A DNA stretch of 64,000 nt from Tepiditoga spiralis (GTDB lineage: Bacteria; Thermotogota; Thermotogae; Petrotogales; Petrotogaceae), in assembly GCF_014701195.1 (NCBI RefSeq), contig NZ_AP018712.1:2002501-2066500 (forward strand), in the 5' to 3' direction. Made by a program: the position numbers and the translations under genes. Under the pieces are notes generated by a model. It did no database searches. It was not told the origin of the DNA and worked only from the letters and a program-made list of their open reading frames with translations. Position 1 is the first letter of the stretch, and every line of letters starts with the position of its first letter. Positions 55,702 through 63,743 of this stretch are shown here, piece after piece.

Positions 55702-55746
55702 ATGTCGAATAATAATTTGAACAAATTAAAAAAAGGAGGGAAAAAA
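55702..55746 (+). repeat. MSNNNLE element, copy 14 (in frame with the DarT-like gene)
   Basis: Reads M-S-N-N-N-L-N-K-L-K-K-G-G-K-K and joins the next frame at exactly 45 nt. It is the last copy in the window; AAGGAGGG lies inside it. Confidence 0.78.
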
Positions 55747-56373
55747 ATGTCAAATTGGTATAATAATGAATATTATTATGTAAAAAAATTGTACAACATT
55801 ATTATGAAAAAGAAAGGATATATTTTACATGTAACAGAATATGAAAATTTAAAATCAATAATAAAGGAAAAAGGTATTTATAGTGTAAATAATTTAAAAT
55901 GGAAAAAAATATATCCAAAATATATAACAGATAATCTTTCAAAAAAACTTGATAAAAAAAACAATACAAATGATTATGTAAAAGTAGCCTTTGATGAAAG
56001 TTATAACATGTTTTCTGCAAAAATATATTATAAAAAATTAAAAAATCCAGTAATTATAAAGATTGATCCAATAATTTTATTAGAAAAAAGCTTTAAACTA
56101 TCTAATACAAATTCAACGAGTAATTATGCAAAGATAGGTAATTGCAGTGAAATATTAGATTTATTAGATTTTGATATTATATATGAAAGATACGGAATAA
56201 GAGAAAAAAATAAAAATTATATAAAATCAAAAAAACAAGCAGAAATTTTAATAAAAGATAAAGTAGATTATAAATATATAAAAGAAATTATTTTACCATA
56301 TGAAAAAGATAATATAAAATCTTTTAATATTAAATTAAAAAAGGCAAATATTTATAATTTATTAAATGTTTAA
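55747..56373 (+). CDS. DarT-like (DUF4433) ADP-ribosyltransferase toxin
   Basis: 208 residues. ILHVTEYENLKSIIKEKGIY is the DarT N-terminal His and helix; KKQAEILIKDKVDYKYIKEI near the C terminus contains the catalytic Glu in AEILI. DarT enzymes attach ADP-ribose to thymidine or guanosine in single-stranded DNA and stop replication; several act against phage. Start at ATG 55747 after AAGGAGGG, although an in-frame ATG at 55702 exists. The next gene, 12 nt away, is the candidate partner. No macro domain (DarG) is seen. Confidence 0.75.
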   Translation: MSNWYNNEYYYVKKLYNIIMKKKGYILHVTEYENLKSIIKEKGIYSVNNLKWKKIYPKYITDNLSKKLDKKNNTNDYVKVAFDESYNMFSAKIYYKKLKNPVIIKIDPIILLEKSFKLSNTNSTSNYAKIGNCSEILDLLDFDIIYERYGIREKNKNYIKSKKQAEILIKDKVDYKYIKEIILPYEKDNIKSFNIKLKKANIYNLLNV

Positions 56374-56385
56374 GGTGGTGAAAAT

Positions 56386-57072
56386 ATGGCAAAAAGATTA
56401 ATATTTATTGTTTATCCTTTAGAAAAAAAAGAAGTTGAATTTGAATGGAATCCAGGATTTTCAATTGTTCAAAAAAGAAAAAATATAGAATCATTACATA
56501 AAAACGCTAAAAAAATTGGAATAAATAAAATATTAGAAATATCTTCAAAATCAGAATCACAATTAGGAATACAATTAAGTGCATTTAATTTAAAAATAAG
56601 AACTTCAAAAGGAAGGTTTCATTTAGAAAATATTTTTCAATCTAGTAAAGTTTTTGAAAATGGTGGTCCTTATAATGATATACTATATTTAACTTCAAAA
56701 GATGCTAAAAAAGATGAAAGATTAAAAAGTTCAGGTAAGTTAAGATACTTTAAGTTTGATGGTGAAAAATGGGATCTAATTCCAATAACAGCATTTTATG
56801 ATTATTTATATTTTAATGCATTATTAGAAAGTAATATTGATTTTGATTTATTGTTAGAATACGAAGCATTTAGCGATATAGAATTTAATCATAAAAAATC
56901 ATATAATTGTCAAGCTGAAGCACTATCTAAATTTATGAATCTATATAAAAATCATAAAATTCCAAAAAAATATTTTAATGAAAAAAGTATATCAAAAAAT
57001 AATTTTTTTAAATTAATGAATTATGATAAAAAAACCAAAGATACTCTCAATAAAACTTATTTATTATTTTAA
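56386..57072 (+). CDS. Partner of the DarT-like toxin, unknown family
   Basis: 228 residues. FEWNPGFSIVQKRKNIESLH and ILEISSKSESQLGIQLSAFN are distinctive; proteins with this look occur beside DarT-like genes (possibly the DUF6977 family, from memory and uncertain), and a NADAR-type ADP-ribose hydrolase fold is possible. Phe/Tyr-rich middle DFYDYLYFNALLES-like at ~145. GGTGGTG precedes ATG 56386. It could be the antitoxin or a substrate-recognition partner. Confidence 0.5.
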   Translation: MAKRLIFIVYPLEKKEVEFEWNPGFSIVQKRKNIESLHKNAKKIGINKILEISSKSESQLGIQLSAFNLKIRTSKGRFHLENIFQSSKVFENGGPYNDILYLTSKDAKKDERLKSSGKLRYFKFDGEKWDLIPITAFYDYLYFNALLESNIDFDLLLEYEAFSDIEFNHKKSYNCQAEALSKFMNLYKNHKIPKKYFNEKSISKNNFFKLMNYDKKTKDTLNKTYLLF

Positions 57073-57171
57073 TAAATACTTTATTCCCTCTTTAATATAT
57101 ATTTAGACTTTTAAAAATGGACTAAATTATGTTAAAATATATATAGTTATAAAAAAACAGGGGGAAAAAAT

Positions 57172-60100
57172 ATGATATTTAATACTTTAAAATCAGAAAA
57201 ATTAGAAGAAATTTTAAAAAATTTTTTTAATTATGTAGAAATAAACTTAAAAGATATAAATCCAAAACTTTCTAATAAAGTAAAAAAATCAAAATTTAAA
57301 TTTAATAATGAAAGAAATTTATTTAATGAAAGTATTGAAATAGGGAAATTATATGATATAGAATTTATTTATGATGAAAAATCAACTTCCATTTTTAAAG
57401 ATATTGCAATTTTATTTCCAGACGAAAATGGCTATTATTATTCAGGTTCTAAAAAATTGTATTCTCCTTTTGTTATTTTTGATAAATATTTAACGAAAGA
57501 AGATGAAGAAGAAACTGTAGAAGAAAACGAAGAAACTGTAAAAATTAACGAAGATAAAAAAATAAATACTGAAATAGATTTTGATAATTCATTAATAATT
57601 CCTGGTTATTTTTTAGCAATATTCTCTACTTTTTTAAGAATTGTAAATGCGAAAAGAAAAAAAAATAAAGATGAAAATGATCTATTAGGAAATTCAATAA
57701 ACAAACTTATAAAAACAACAGGAGTTTGGTTATACAAATATGATGTAAAAATTAAAAAAAAGATAAAATCAATTTATGTAAAAATCCCTGTTTTTTTTGA
57801 ACCATATGACTTAAATTATATAGAAAAATATACTAATCCAAGAAAAGTTGTTTATCCAAATGAAAAAGTAAATGAAAAATTAAGATTACCTAACAAAACA
57901 CACATTGGTATCGTTGATATGCTTGAAACCCCTGAATCCAAAAAAATAGGACTAACTTTAAGCTTAATTGATTCTGAAAACTTAAAATATGATTTTAAAA
58001 ATTTTAAATTTAAAAGAGACAATGAAAATATATTATCATTTGCAACAAAACAAATTCCTTTTATTCTTCATTCAGATGGTGCAAGAATATTAATGGGATC
58101 AAAAAACTTAAAACAAGCTGTAAAAGTAAAAGATGCTGAAAAGCCCTTAATTTCTACAGGAAATGAAAAAGATTTTATAGGAGTTAACGCTTTAACAATT
58201 TATGGATTATTTAAAGGATTTAATTTTGAAGATGGAATAGTAGTATCAGAAAGTTTTGCAAAAAAAATGGAAACAACTTTAATAGAAGAATCAAAATATA
58301 TTATAAAAGATACTATACCACTTGACAAAAACCCAAAAATTGAATCAAATAAATGGATTTATAATGCTGGTGAAAAAAAATTAGTTATAGAATGGGAAAA
58401 AAAAGAAGGTGATTGGGTTTATTTTAATGATATTATTGCAACCGTTAAAAATAATAAAGAAATAAGATATGAAGGAAAATATCCAGCACAAATAAAAAAT
58501 ATACCTAAAACGCCTGTGTATCCATATAAAAACTATCAAAACAATATTTTAATTGAAATAAGAATTCAGTACTCAGTAAAAAAAGAATTGAATATTGGTG
58601 ATAAATTAATGGGAAGACATGGAAATAAAGGAACTGTATCGAAAATAATCCCTGATAATGAAATGCCTAAAGTCTTTTTTAACAACGAATATAAAAGTGC
58701 AGAAATTATTTTAAGCCCTTTGGGAGTTGTTTCAAGAATGAATTTAGGGCAATTATATGAAGTACATGCTTCTATGGCACAAAAACATTCTGACTTCAAA
58801 AAATATGAAAATGGAATTGATCCATTAAAAACAGCTTATGAAGATAAAGATGAAATATTAGAATCTTTAAAGAAAATAGGGGCTGATGAATACGGAAGAT
58901 TTAAAGTTGAGTACGAAAAATATACTTGGTATTTAACAGCTGGATATCAATATATTGTTAGATTAGATCATTGTGTTAAGGATAAAATTCATTTTTCAGC
59001 TATTGCAAAAGAAGGTATTTTATCTTATCAACCATTAAAAGGAAAATCAAGAAATGGTGGGCAAAAATTTGGAGAAATGGAATTTTGGTCTATGTATTCA
59101 TATAATAATGAAAAATTAGTAACCCTTTTTTCTGAAAAAAATTTGAATAACAAATATAATAAAGGTAATAATATATATTCAAAATATCCTGAATCTTACT
59201 TTAAAAAATTAATAAATGGATTTGATATTGATTATAAAATAAATAAAAATTTAAAATCAGAATTTTTTTGTACTAAAAATAAAAATAAAGAATTATTAGA
59301 ATTTTTAAATATTTATCAAAAAAATGAAGTTGAAAATTATTATCAATACCTTGTTTTAAAAAAAATAATAAATAAATTAACAAAAAAAGATATACAAAAA
59401 TATATACTTCTACTTTTAAAAGAACAAATAAAAAAAGAATTAAAAAAAGAATTAAAAAATAAAGTAAAATTTGAATTAGATAAAATTATGAAAAAAATAG
59501 ATGAACCACTAAAAGAATTTGTTGTTGATAACTTCAAAACCAACGAACACATAATTAAAATATTAAAAAATAATATTTCTAATGAAGATACTTTAAATAA
59601 CCTAGAATCTATATTAAATAAAAATTATGAAGAAAAAATATTCAAAAATATAGAAAAAGAAAAAGCTATACTTACAAATAAATTAAAAAAATATTTATTT
59701 GTAAAAAATGGATACTTGAAAAAACTAGTTATTGCAAGAAGATTACACTATTCAGGAAGAACAGTAATAACTCCACAACCACTAACTTATATAAAAGAAT
59801 TTGACTTAAAAATGGATATAGATACTGTATTATTACCAATAGAATTTGGAATTGAATTTATAGATATACAAAATAAAAATATTTTAAAAGCTAAAAAAGG
59901 AGATAATAAAAAAAGAATTGAAATAGCAAAAGAATTAAATAAAAAAGTTTTAGAAGAAGAAAAATATGTACTATTGAATAGACAACCATCATTATTTAGA
60001 CACTCTATACAAAGTTTTAAAGCAAGATTTTGGAATAATTATACAATAGGATTACCAATAAATGTTTGTGAAGGATTCAATGCTGATTTTGACGGTGATA

Positions 60101-61416
60101 CAATGGCAGTATATTATCCAACTGAACAAGAAATAAATGAAATAGAAAAAATGCTCCCTTCAAAAAACCCTTTAAAAATAAGTGAAGGAGAACTAAGTTA
60201 TTCAATAGATCAAGATATGATATATGGACTCTTTTTATTAACAAACAAATCAAAATCATCTATAAAAAAAGACTATGTTAAAAAAATAAGAAAACTTTTA
60301 GAAAATAAAGAATATAAAAAAATAAAAGAAATGATAAATAAAGAAATATTGAATGAAGCATTAAAAAAAGCAACAGAAGAAAATTTAACCCTTAGCATTT
60401 TTGAAATTGATAACAATACAGAAAGCATGAAAAAAATAAGAAATTCAAAATGTAGAGGAAATGATGAACAGTATATTCAATTAAATCAAAAAATAAAAGA
60501 CATATCTGATGATAAAGGATTTGTGCATGGTATAAATAAAGAAATATACTTTAACCCAGAAAAGGGAATAGCAAAAAGAGCAAGAAGAACCTTAATGGAT
60601 AAAAAACTTCACGTTGCAGATGCTGGATACTTTACAAGAGTTTTAGTTGAATTTCTTGGAACAATAAAAACAAAAAAAGAAATAGATGACTTCATAGAAT
60701 ACGAAATTGATTTAAATGAACTTAAAGAAGGAAAATATGGAAAAGAAAAATTTTTATATAGATATATAAAATATAATAATAAAAAAATATTATTAACCCC
60801 AAATGAATTAGAAAAATTACCAAATAAATTTATCTTGTTATCACCAAAAGTAATCGAAATAAACAATAATTATTTTGTTAGCAGTAAATATTGTGGAAAA
60901 GATATATCAACATTAAATGATTTTACAAATGATTATATAGGAATAACAGCAGGACAAGTTTTAGGAGAAAGAGGCACACAACTTTCAATGGAAACTTTTC
61001 ACTCTGGTTCAAAATCACTACCTATGGCAACTGTTAAAACTATAATATTTAAAGAAGCATTTAAAAAAGATACATACTTTGATTTTTTAAAATCTTTGGA
61101 TAATAATGAAGAAATTAAAGAAAAAATGGGTATAAACAAAGATAAAGATAAAGACAAATTTTCTTTATTAGAAAAAATAAATCCAAATTCAATTTATTTT
61201 GAACTTTTATATAATTTTGCTCAATATTTAAAAAAAGAAAAGAATATAGATTCAATAAAAAAATATTTATCAAATATTGATATAAGAGGTCCTTTAACCT
61301 GCATGAGCTTTGAAAGTGGCCTAAATGTTTTAGAAAAAATTGAATTAAATAAAGAATATATTGAAACACAACCAAGAATAAAATATGCATTTTTTAGGAG
61401 TGATGAAAATGAATAA
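57172..61416 (+). CDS. Compact single-chain beta-beta' RNA polymerase
   Basis: 1414 residues, about half of bacterial beta plus beta' (~2700). Beta-like part: MLETPESKKIGLTLSL (~250), GFNFEDGIVVSES (~350), GDKLMGRHGNKGTVSKIIP (~475), SPLGVVSRMNLGQLYE (~525) and GGQKFGEMEFWSMY (~628). Beta'-like part: RRLHYSGRTVITPQP (~857), LNRQPSLFRHSIQSF, the catalytic NADFDGDTMAV (~970), bridge helix RRTLMDKKLHVADAGYFTRV (~1137) and trigger-loop GERGTQLSMETFHSG (~1266). All catalytic elements remain while lineage inserts and the beta' zinc domain are missing. GGGGG site before the ATG. It overlaps the next gene by 8 nt. No alpha, omega or sigma gene is nearby. Not the housekeeping enzyme. Confidence 0.88.
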   Translation: MIFNTLKSEKLEEILKNFFNYVEINLKDINPKLSNKVKKSKFKFNNERNLFNESIEIGKLYDIEFIYDEKSTSIFKDIAILFPDENGYYYSGSKKLYSPFVIFDKYLTKEDEEETVEENEETVKINEDKKINTEIDFDNSLIIPGYFLAIFSTFLRIVNAKRKKNKDENDLLGNSINKLIKTTGVWLYKYDVKIKKKIKSIYVKIPVFFEPYDLNYIEKYTNPRKVVYPNEKVNEKLRLPNKTHIGIVDMLETPESKKIGLTLSLIDSENLKYDFKNFKFKRDNENILSFATKQIPFILHSDGARILMGSKNLKQAVKVKDAEKPLISTGNEKDFIGVNALTIYGLFKGFNFEDGIVVSESFAKKMETTLIEESKYIIKDTIPLDKNPKIESNKWIYNAGEKKLVIEWEKKEGDWVYFNDIIATVKNNKEIRYEGKYPAQIKNIPKTPVYPYKNYQNNILIEIRIQYSVKKELNIGDKLMGRHGNKGTVSKIIPDNEMPKVFFNNEYKSAEIILSPLGVVSRMNLGQLYEVHASMAQKHSDFKKYENGIDPLKTAYEDKDEILESLKKIGADEYGRFKVEYEKYTWYLTAGYQYIVRLDHCVKDKIHFSAIAKEGILSYQPLKGKSRNGGQKFGEMEFWSMYSYNNEKLVTLFSEKNLNNKYNKGNNIYSKYPESYFKKLINGFDIDYKINKNLKSEFFCTKNKNKELLEFLNIYQKNEVENYYQYLVLKKIINKLTKKDIQKYILLLLKEQIKKELKKELKNKVKFELDKIMKKIDEPLKEFVVDNFKTNEHIIKILKNNISNEDTLNNLESILNKNYEEKIFKNIEKEKAILTNKLKKYLFVKNGYLKKLVIARRLHYSGRTVITPQPLTYIKEFDLKMDIDTVLLPIEFGIEFIDIQNKNILKAKKGDNKKRIEIAKELNKKVLEEEKYVLLNRQPSLFRHSIQSFKARFWNNYTIGLPINVCEGFNADFDGDTMAVYYPTEQEINEIEKMLPSKNPLKISEGELSYSIDQDMIYGLFLLTNKSKSSIKKDYVKKIRKLLENKEYKKIKEMINKEILNEALKKATEENLTLSIFEIDNNTESMKKIRNSKCRGNDEQYIQLNQKIKDISDDKGFVHGINKEIYFNPEKGIAKRARRTLMDKKLHVADAGYFTRVLVEFLGTIKTKKEIDDFIEYEIDLNELKEGKYGKEKFLYRYIKYNNKKILLTPNELEKLPNKFILLSPKVIEINNNYFVSSKYCGKDISTLNDFTNDYIGITAGQVLGERGTQLSMETFHSGSKSLPMATVKTIIFKEAFKKDTYFDFLKSLDNNEEIKEKMGINKDKDKDKFSLLEKINPNSIYFELLYNFAQYLKKEKNIDSIKKYLSNIDIRGPLTCMSFESGLNVLEKIELNKEYIETQPRIKYAFFRSDENE

Positions 61417-62212
61417 AAAAATCCACTTACAGCAAAAACAAAAAAATCAATTTTTAACTAAAACAAAAAAAACAGACTTTAATTATATAAATATCAATGG
61501 AAGTTCTATAGAAGAACAAGAAGAAGAAATAAACGAAGATGATTATAGTAACACTGAAATTTCAAAAAAAGCAAAAGAGGAAAGAAATTTAGAAACTGAA
61601 ATAGACATACCAAAAAAAACTATAACCTTTAAACTATTAAAAACAGATGAAGAATATGTTTTAATAAATTTAGGAAGTATAAAAATAAAAGATGATAAAA
61701 TAGGAAAATATGAAAGTTTAAAAGAAATATTCAAATCCTTTTTAGTTATTGAAAAAGTAACACCAGAAAAATTAAATGGATTAGCTATAGATAGCAGAAA
61801 TAAAAATGAAAAATATTTTATGTTAGATAGAGATTTTATAACTTATAAGAATATTGAATTATTAGATGGATGTGCCTATCCACTAAGTAATCTTACTAAA
61901 AAAAAGAAAAAAGAGGAAAAAAATGAAATTGAAAAAAACAGAAAATTTAGAAAATTCATATTAGATAATAAAAAATTAATAGAAGAATTTTTGAATAAAA
62001 AAGATAAAAAAGATAAAAAAATTTCTTTAGATGAATTCATTAAATTACTTTCAAATTGGATATTTTTTGAAGATAAAGAAGAAGATAATATAAGAAAGAA
62101 AAAAGCCAAAGAAAAAAAAGCAAAAAAACTAGAACTTGATATAAAAGATTATAGTGAATCTAAAGTTGTATTAAATACATTAAACGAATATATGATTTTA
62201 GGAGGATTTTAA
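61409..62212 (+). CDS. Unknown Lys-rich protein of the RNA polymerase operon
   Basis: 267 residues. Residues 1-70 are charged and probably disordered; ~75-170 form a beta-rich core (ITFKLLKTDEEYVLINLGSI, FKSFLVIEKVTPEKLNGLAI, DRDFITYKNIELLDGCAYPL); the rest is a lysine-rich helical tail. ATG 61409 lies 8 nt after AGGAG and overlaps the polymerase stop (ATGAATAA); the next gene overlaps its stop by one base. Tight coupling on both sides makes it a likely polymerase partner, perhaps taking the place of a sigma or assembly factor (inference). No family recognised. Confidence 0.65.
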   Translation: MNKKIHLQQKQKNQFLTKTKKTDFNYININGSSIEEQEEEINEDDYSNTEISKKAKEERNLETEIDIPKKTITFKLLKTDEEYVLINLGSIKIKDDKIGKYESLKEIFKSFLVIEKVTPEKLNGLAIDSRNKNEKYFMLDRDFITYKNIELLDGCAYPLSNLTKKKKKEEKNEIEKNRKFRKFILDNKKLIEEFLNKKDKKDKKISLDEFIKLLSNWIFFEDKEEDNIRKKKAKEKKAKKLELDIKDYSESKVVLNTLNEYMILGGF

Positions 62213-63510
62213 TGATATATATAGAAGAAGAATACGAAGATTTAATAAAACCAATAAAAAATTATTTAAAAAAACAATTTAAATCAAAAGAAGAAAATAT
62301 AGATATTAGCAAATTTTTTACAAAAGAGTTTAATAAATGTACAATTTATATTGGAAATATAGATAAATATAACAAATACAAAGAAGAATTTAAAGAGATT
62401 GAACCTAAAAAAATAATTTTAATCATAGATAAATATTTAGAAAAAAATATTTTAGAAAATTTTTTTAATTATAATATTATAGGAGTATTTAGAAAAAATA
62501 AATTAAATACTGAATATGAAGAAATAGGTAAACTTGAAAAATTATTAAAAAATGAAATTAGAAAGCTAACTTATACAAAATTAGAAAAAGAAGATAAGTT
62601 TTATATTAAAAGAATTGCTTATAAAAATATTAAAAATTGGAAATTCAATCCAGAATTCGATAATATAGAAGAATTTTATAGAAAAAGAAAATATATTTCT
62701 ATATTTTTAGACATAACTATGCAAAAATTTTCAAGACAAATAAGAACTATTTTAAATGATTTTTATGAATTTAAAGAAAACTATGAAAATACTAAAGAAA
62801 AAACTTTTAATGTTTTTCCTACTCTTTTAATAGAAGGAGAAACAGGAACTGGAAAATCATTAATTGCTGATATTATTTCTGATAACCTTCTTTTTGGAGA
62901 AACAGCATACAAATTTTCACTTGTAAATATAGAAAAAAATTTAATTGACTCAGAATTATTTGGATATAAAAAAGGCGCTTTTACTGGAGCAGATAAAGAT
63001 AAACCTGGAAGAATAGTTTCTCATAAAGAAGAATTAATATTCTTAGATGAAATATCAGAAATACCCATAGAAACACAAACTAAATTATTATTATACTTTG
63101 ATGATAATAAAGTTTTACCAGAAGGATCCGATGGAGAACCAGAATACGCACCAGCTTTTATAATATGTGCAACAAACAAAAATATAAAAGAAGAAATAAA
63201 CAAAGGTAATTTTAGAAGCGATTTATACCACAGATTTAAATATAAAATAAAAATACCATCATTAAGAGAAAGAAAAGAAGATATAAGATTTTTAATAAAT
63301 TTTATACTATTAAATCCATTCATTAATAAATATGATAAAGAAAATAAAATTTATAAAGTAGATAAAATCTCGCTAGAAGCCATTGAAAAACTAGAAAATT
63401 ATGACTATCCAGGAAACTTTAGAGAACTAGAAAGTATATTAAGAGAAGCCTTGAATATTGCATATTTTGAAAAACAAGATATAATCTTACCAAAACATAT
63501 AAATATATAA
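62212..63510 (+). CDS. NtrC-type AAA+ ATPase with GAFTGA loop and no DNA-binding domain
   Basis: 432 residues. The first ~195 are unrecognised. The AAA+ core has Walker A EGETGTGKSLIAD (~210), the sigma54-contacting loop KKGAFTGADK (~254), Walker B LIFLDEISEIP (~276), sensor ICATNKN and the arginine-finger region GNFRSDLYHRFKYKI with SLRERKEDI. It ends soon after the lid (NFRELESILREAL), without the Fis-type helix-turn-helix of enhancer-binding proteins. Such ATPases remodel sigma54-polymerase; here the likely client is the fused polymerase encoded in the same operon. AGGAGG precedes ATG 62212; its stop touches leader 4. Confidence 0.85.
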   Translation: MIYIEEEYEDLIKPIKNYLKKQFKSKEENIDISKFFTKEFNKCTIYIGNIDKYNKYKEEFKEIEPKKIILIIDKYLEKNILENFFNYNIIGVFRKNKLNTEYEEIGKLEKLLKNEIRKLTYTKLEKEDKFYIKRIAYKNIKNWKFNPEFDNIEEFYRKRKYISIFLDITMQKFSRQIRTILNDFYEFKENYENTKEKTFNVFPTLLIEGETGTGKSLIADIISDNLLFGETAYKFSLVNIEKNLIDSELFGYKKGAFTGADKDKPGRIVSHKEELIFLDEISEIPIETQTKLLLYFDDNKVLPEGSDGEPEYAPAFIICATNKNIKEEINKGNFRSDLYHRFKYKIKIPSLRERKEDIRFLINFILLNPFINKYDKENKIYKVDKISLEAIEKLENYDYPGNFRELESILREALNIAYFEKQDIILPKHINI

Positions 63511-63513
63511 ACA

Positions 63514-63743
63514 AATAAAAATAAATGTGTTATAATAAACACGAATGTAAAGTTTCCGGAACATTGGCAAAAATAAAAAATCGCATAAATAAAGGATTTG
63601 AGCAAAACAGGTTTGGAACTAAGTAATAATAGGTATTACAGACGAAATGGTGGTAGAAAATGAAGATAAGAAAAATATCACAAAGAGGGTTTGGAAAATA
63701 CGGTATTGAAAGGTACTAATAAATAGGCATTCAAATGCTAGCA
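63514..63743 (+). promoter_or_regulatory. CRISPR leader 4, promoter lacking the -35 box
   Basis: From AATAAAAATAAATGTG on it matches the other leaders, with TATAAT at 63531-63536. Where TTGCAA stands in the other three, it has TAAACA, because the preceding gene ends at 63510. Transcription may thus depend on read-through or on an altered promoter. Confidence 0.8.

Noticed and set aside
18613-55746. The M-S-N element as a standard -35/-10 promoter
   Set aside because: TTGACT precedes only two copies and the bases 17 nt downstream (TAGAAA, TACAAA) are not consistently hexamer-like; spacing to the ribosome site is too short for a start in between.
57172-61416. Housekeeping rpoB/rpoC
   Set aside because: Single chain of half the expected length, without usual Thermotogae inserts or the ribosomal-protein neighbours of rpoBC.
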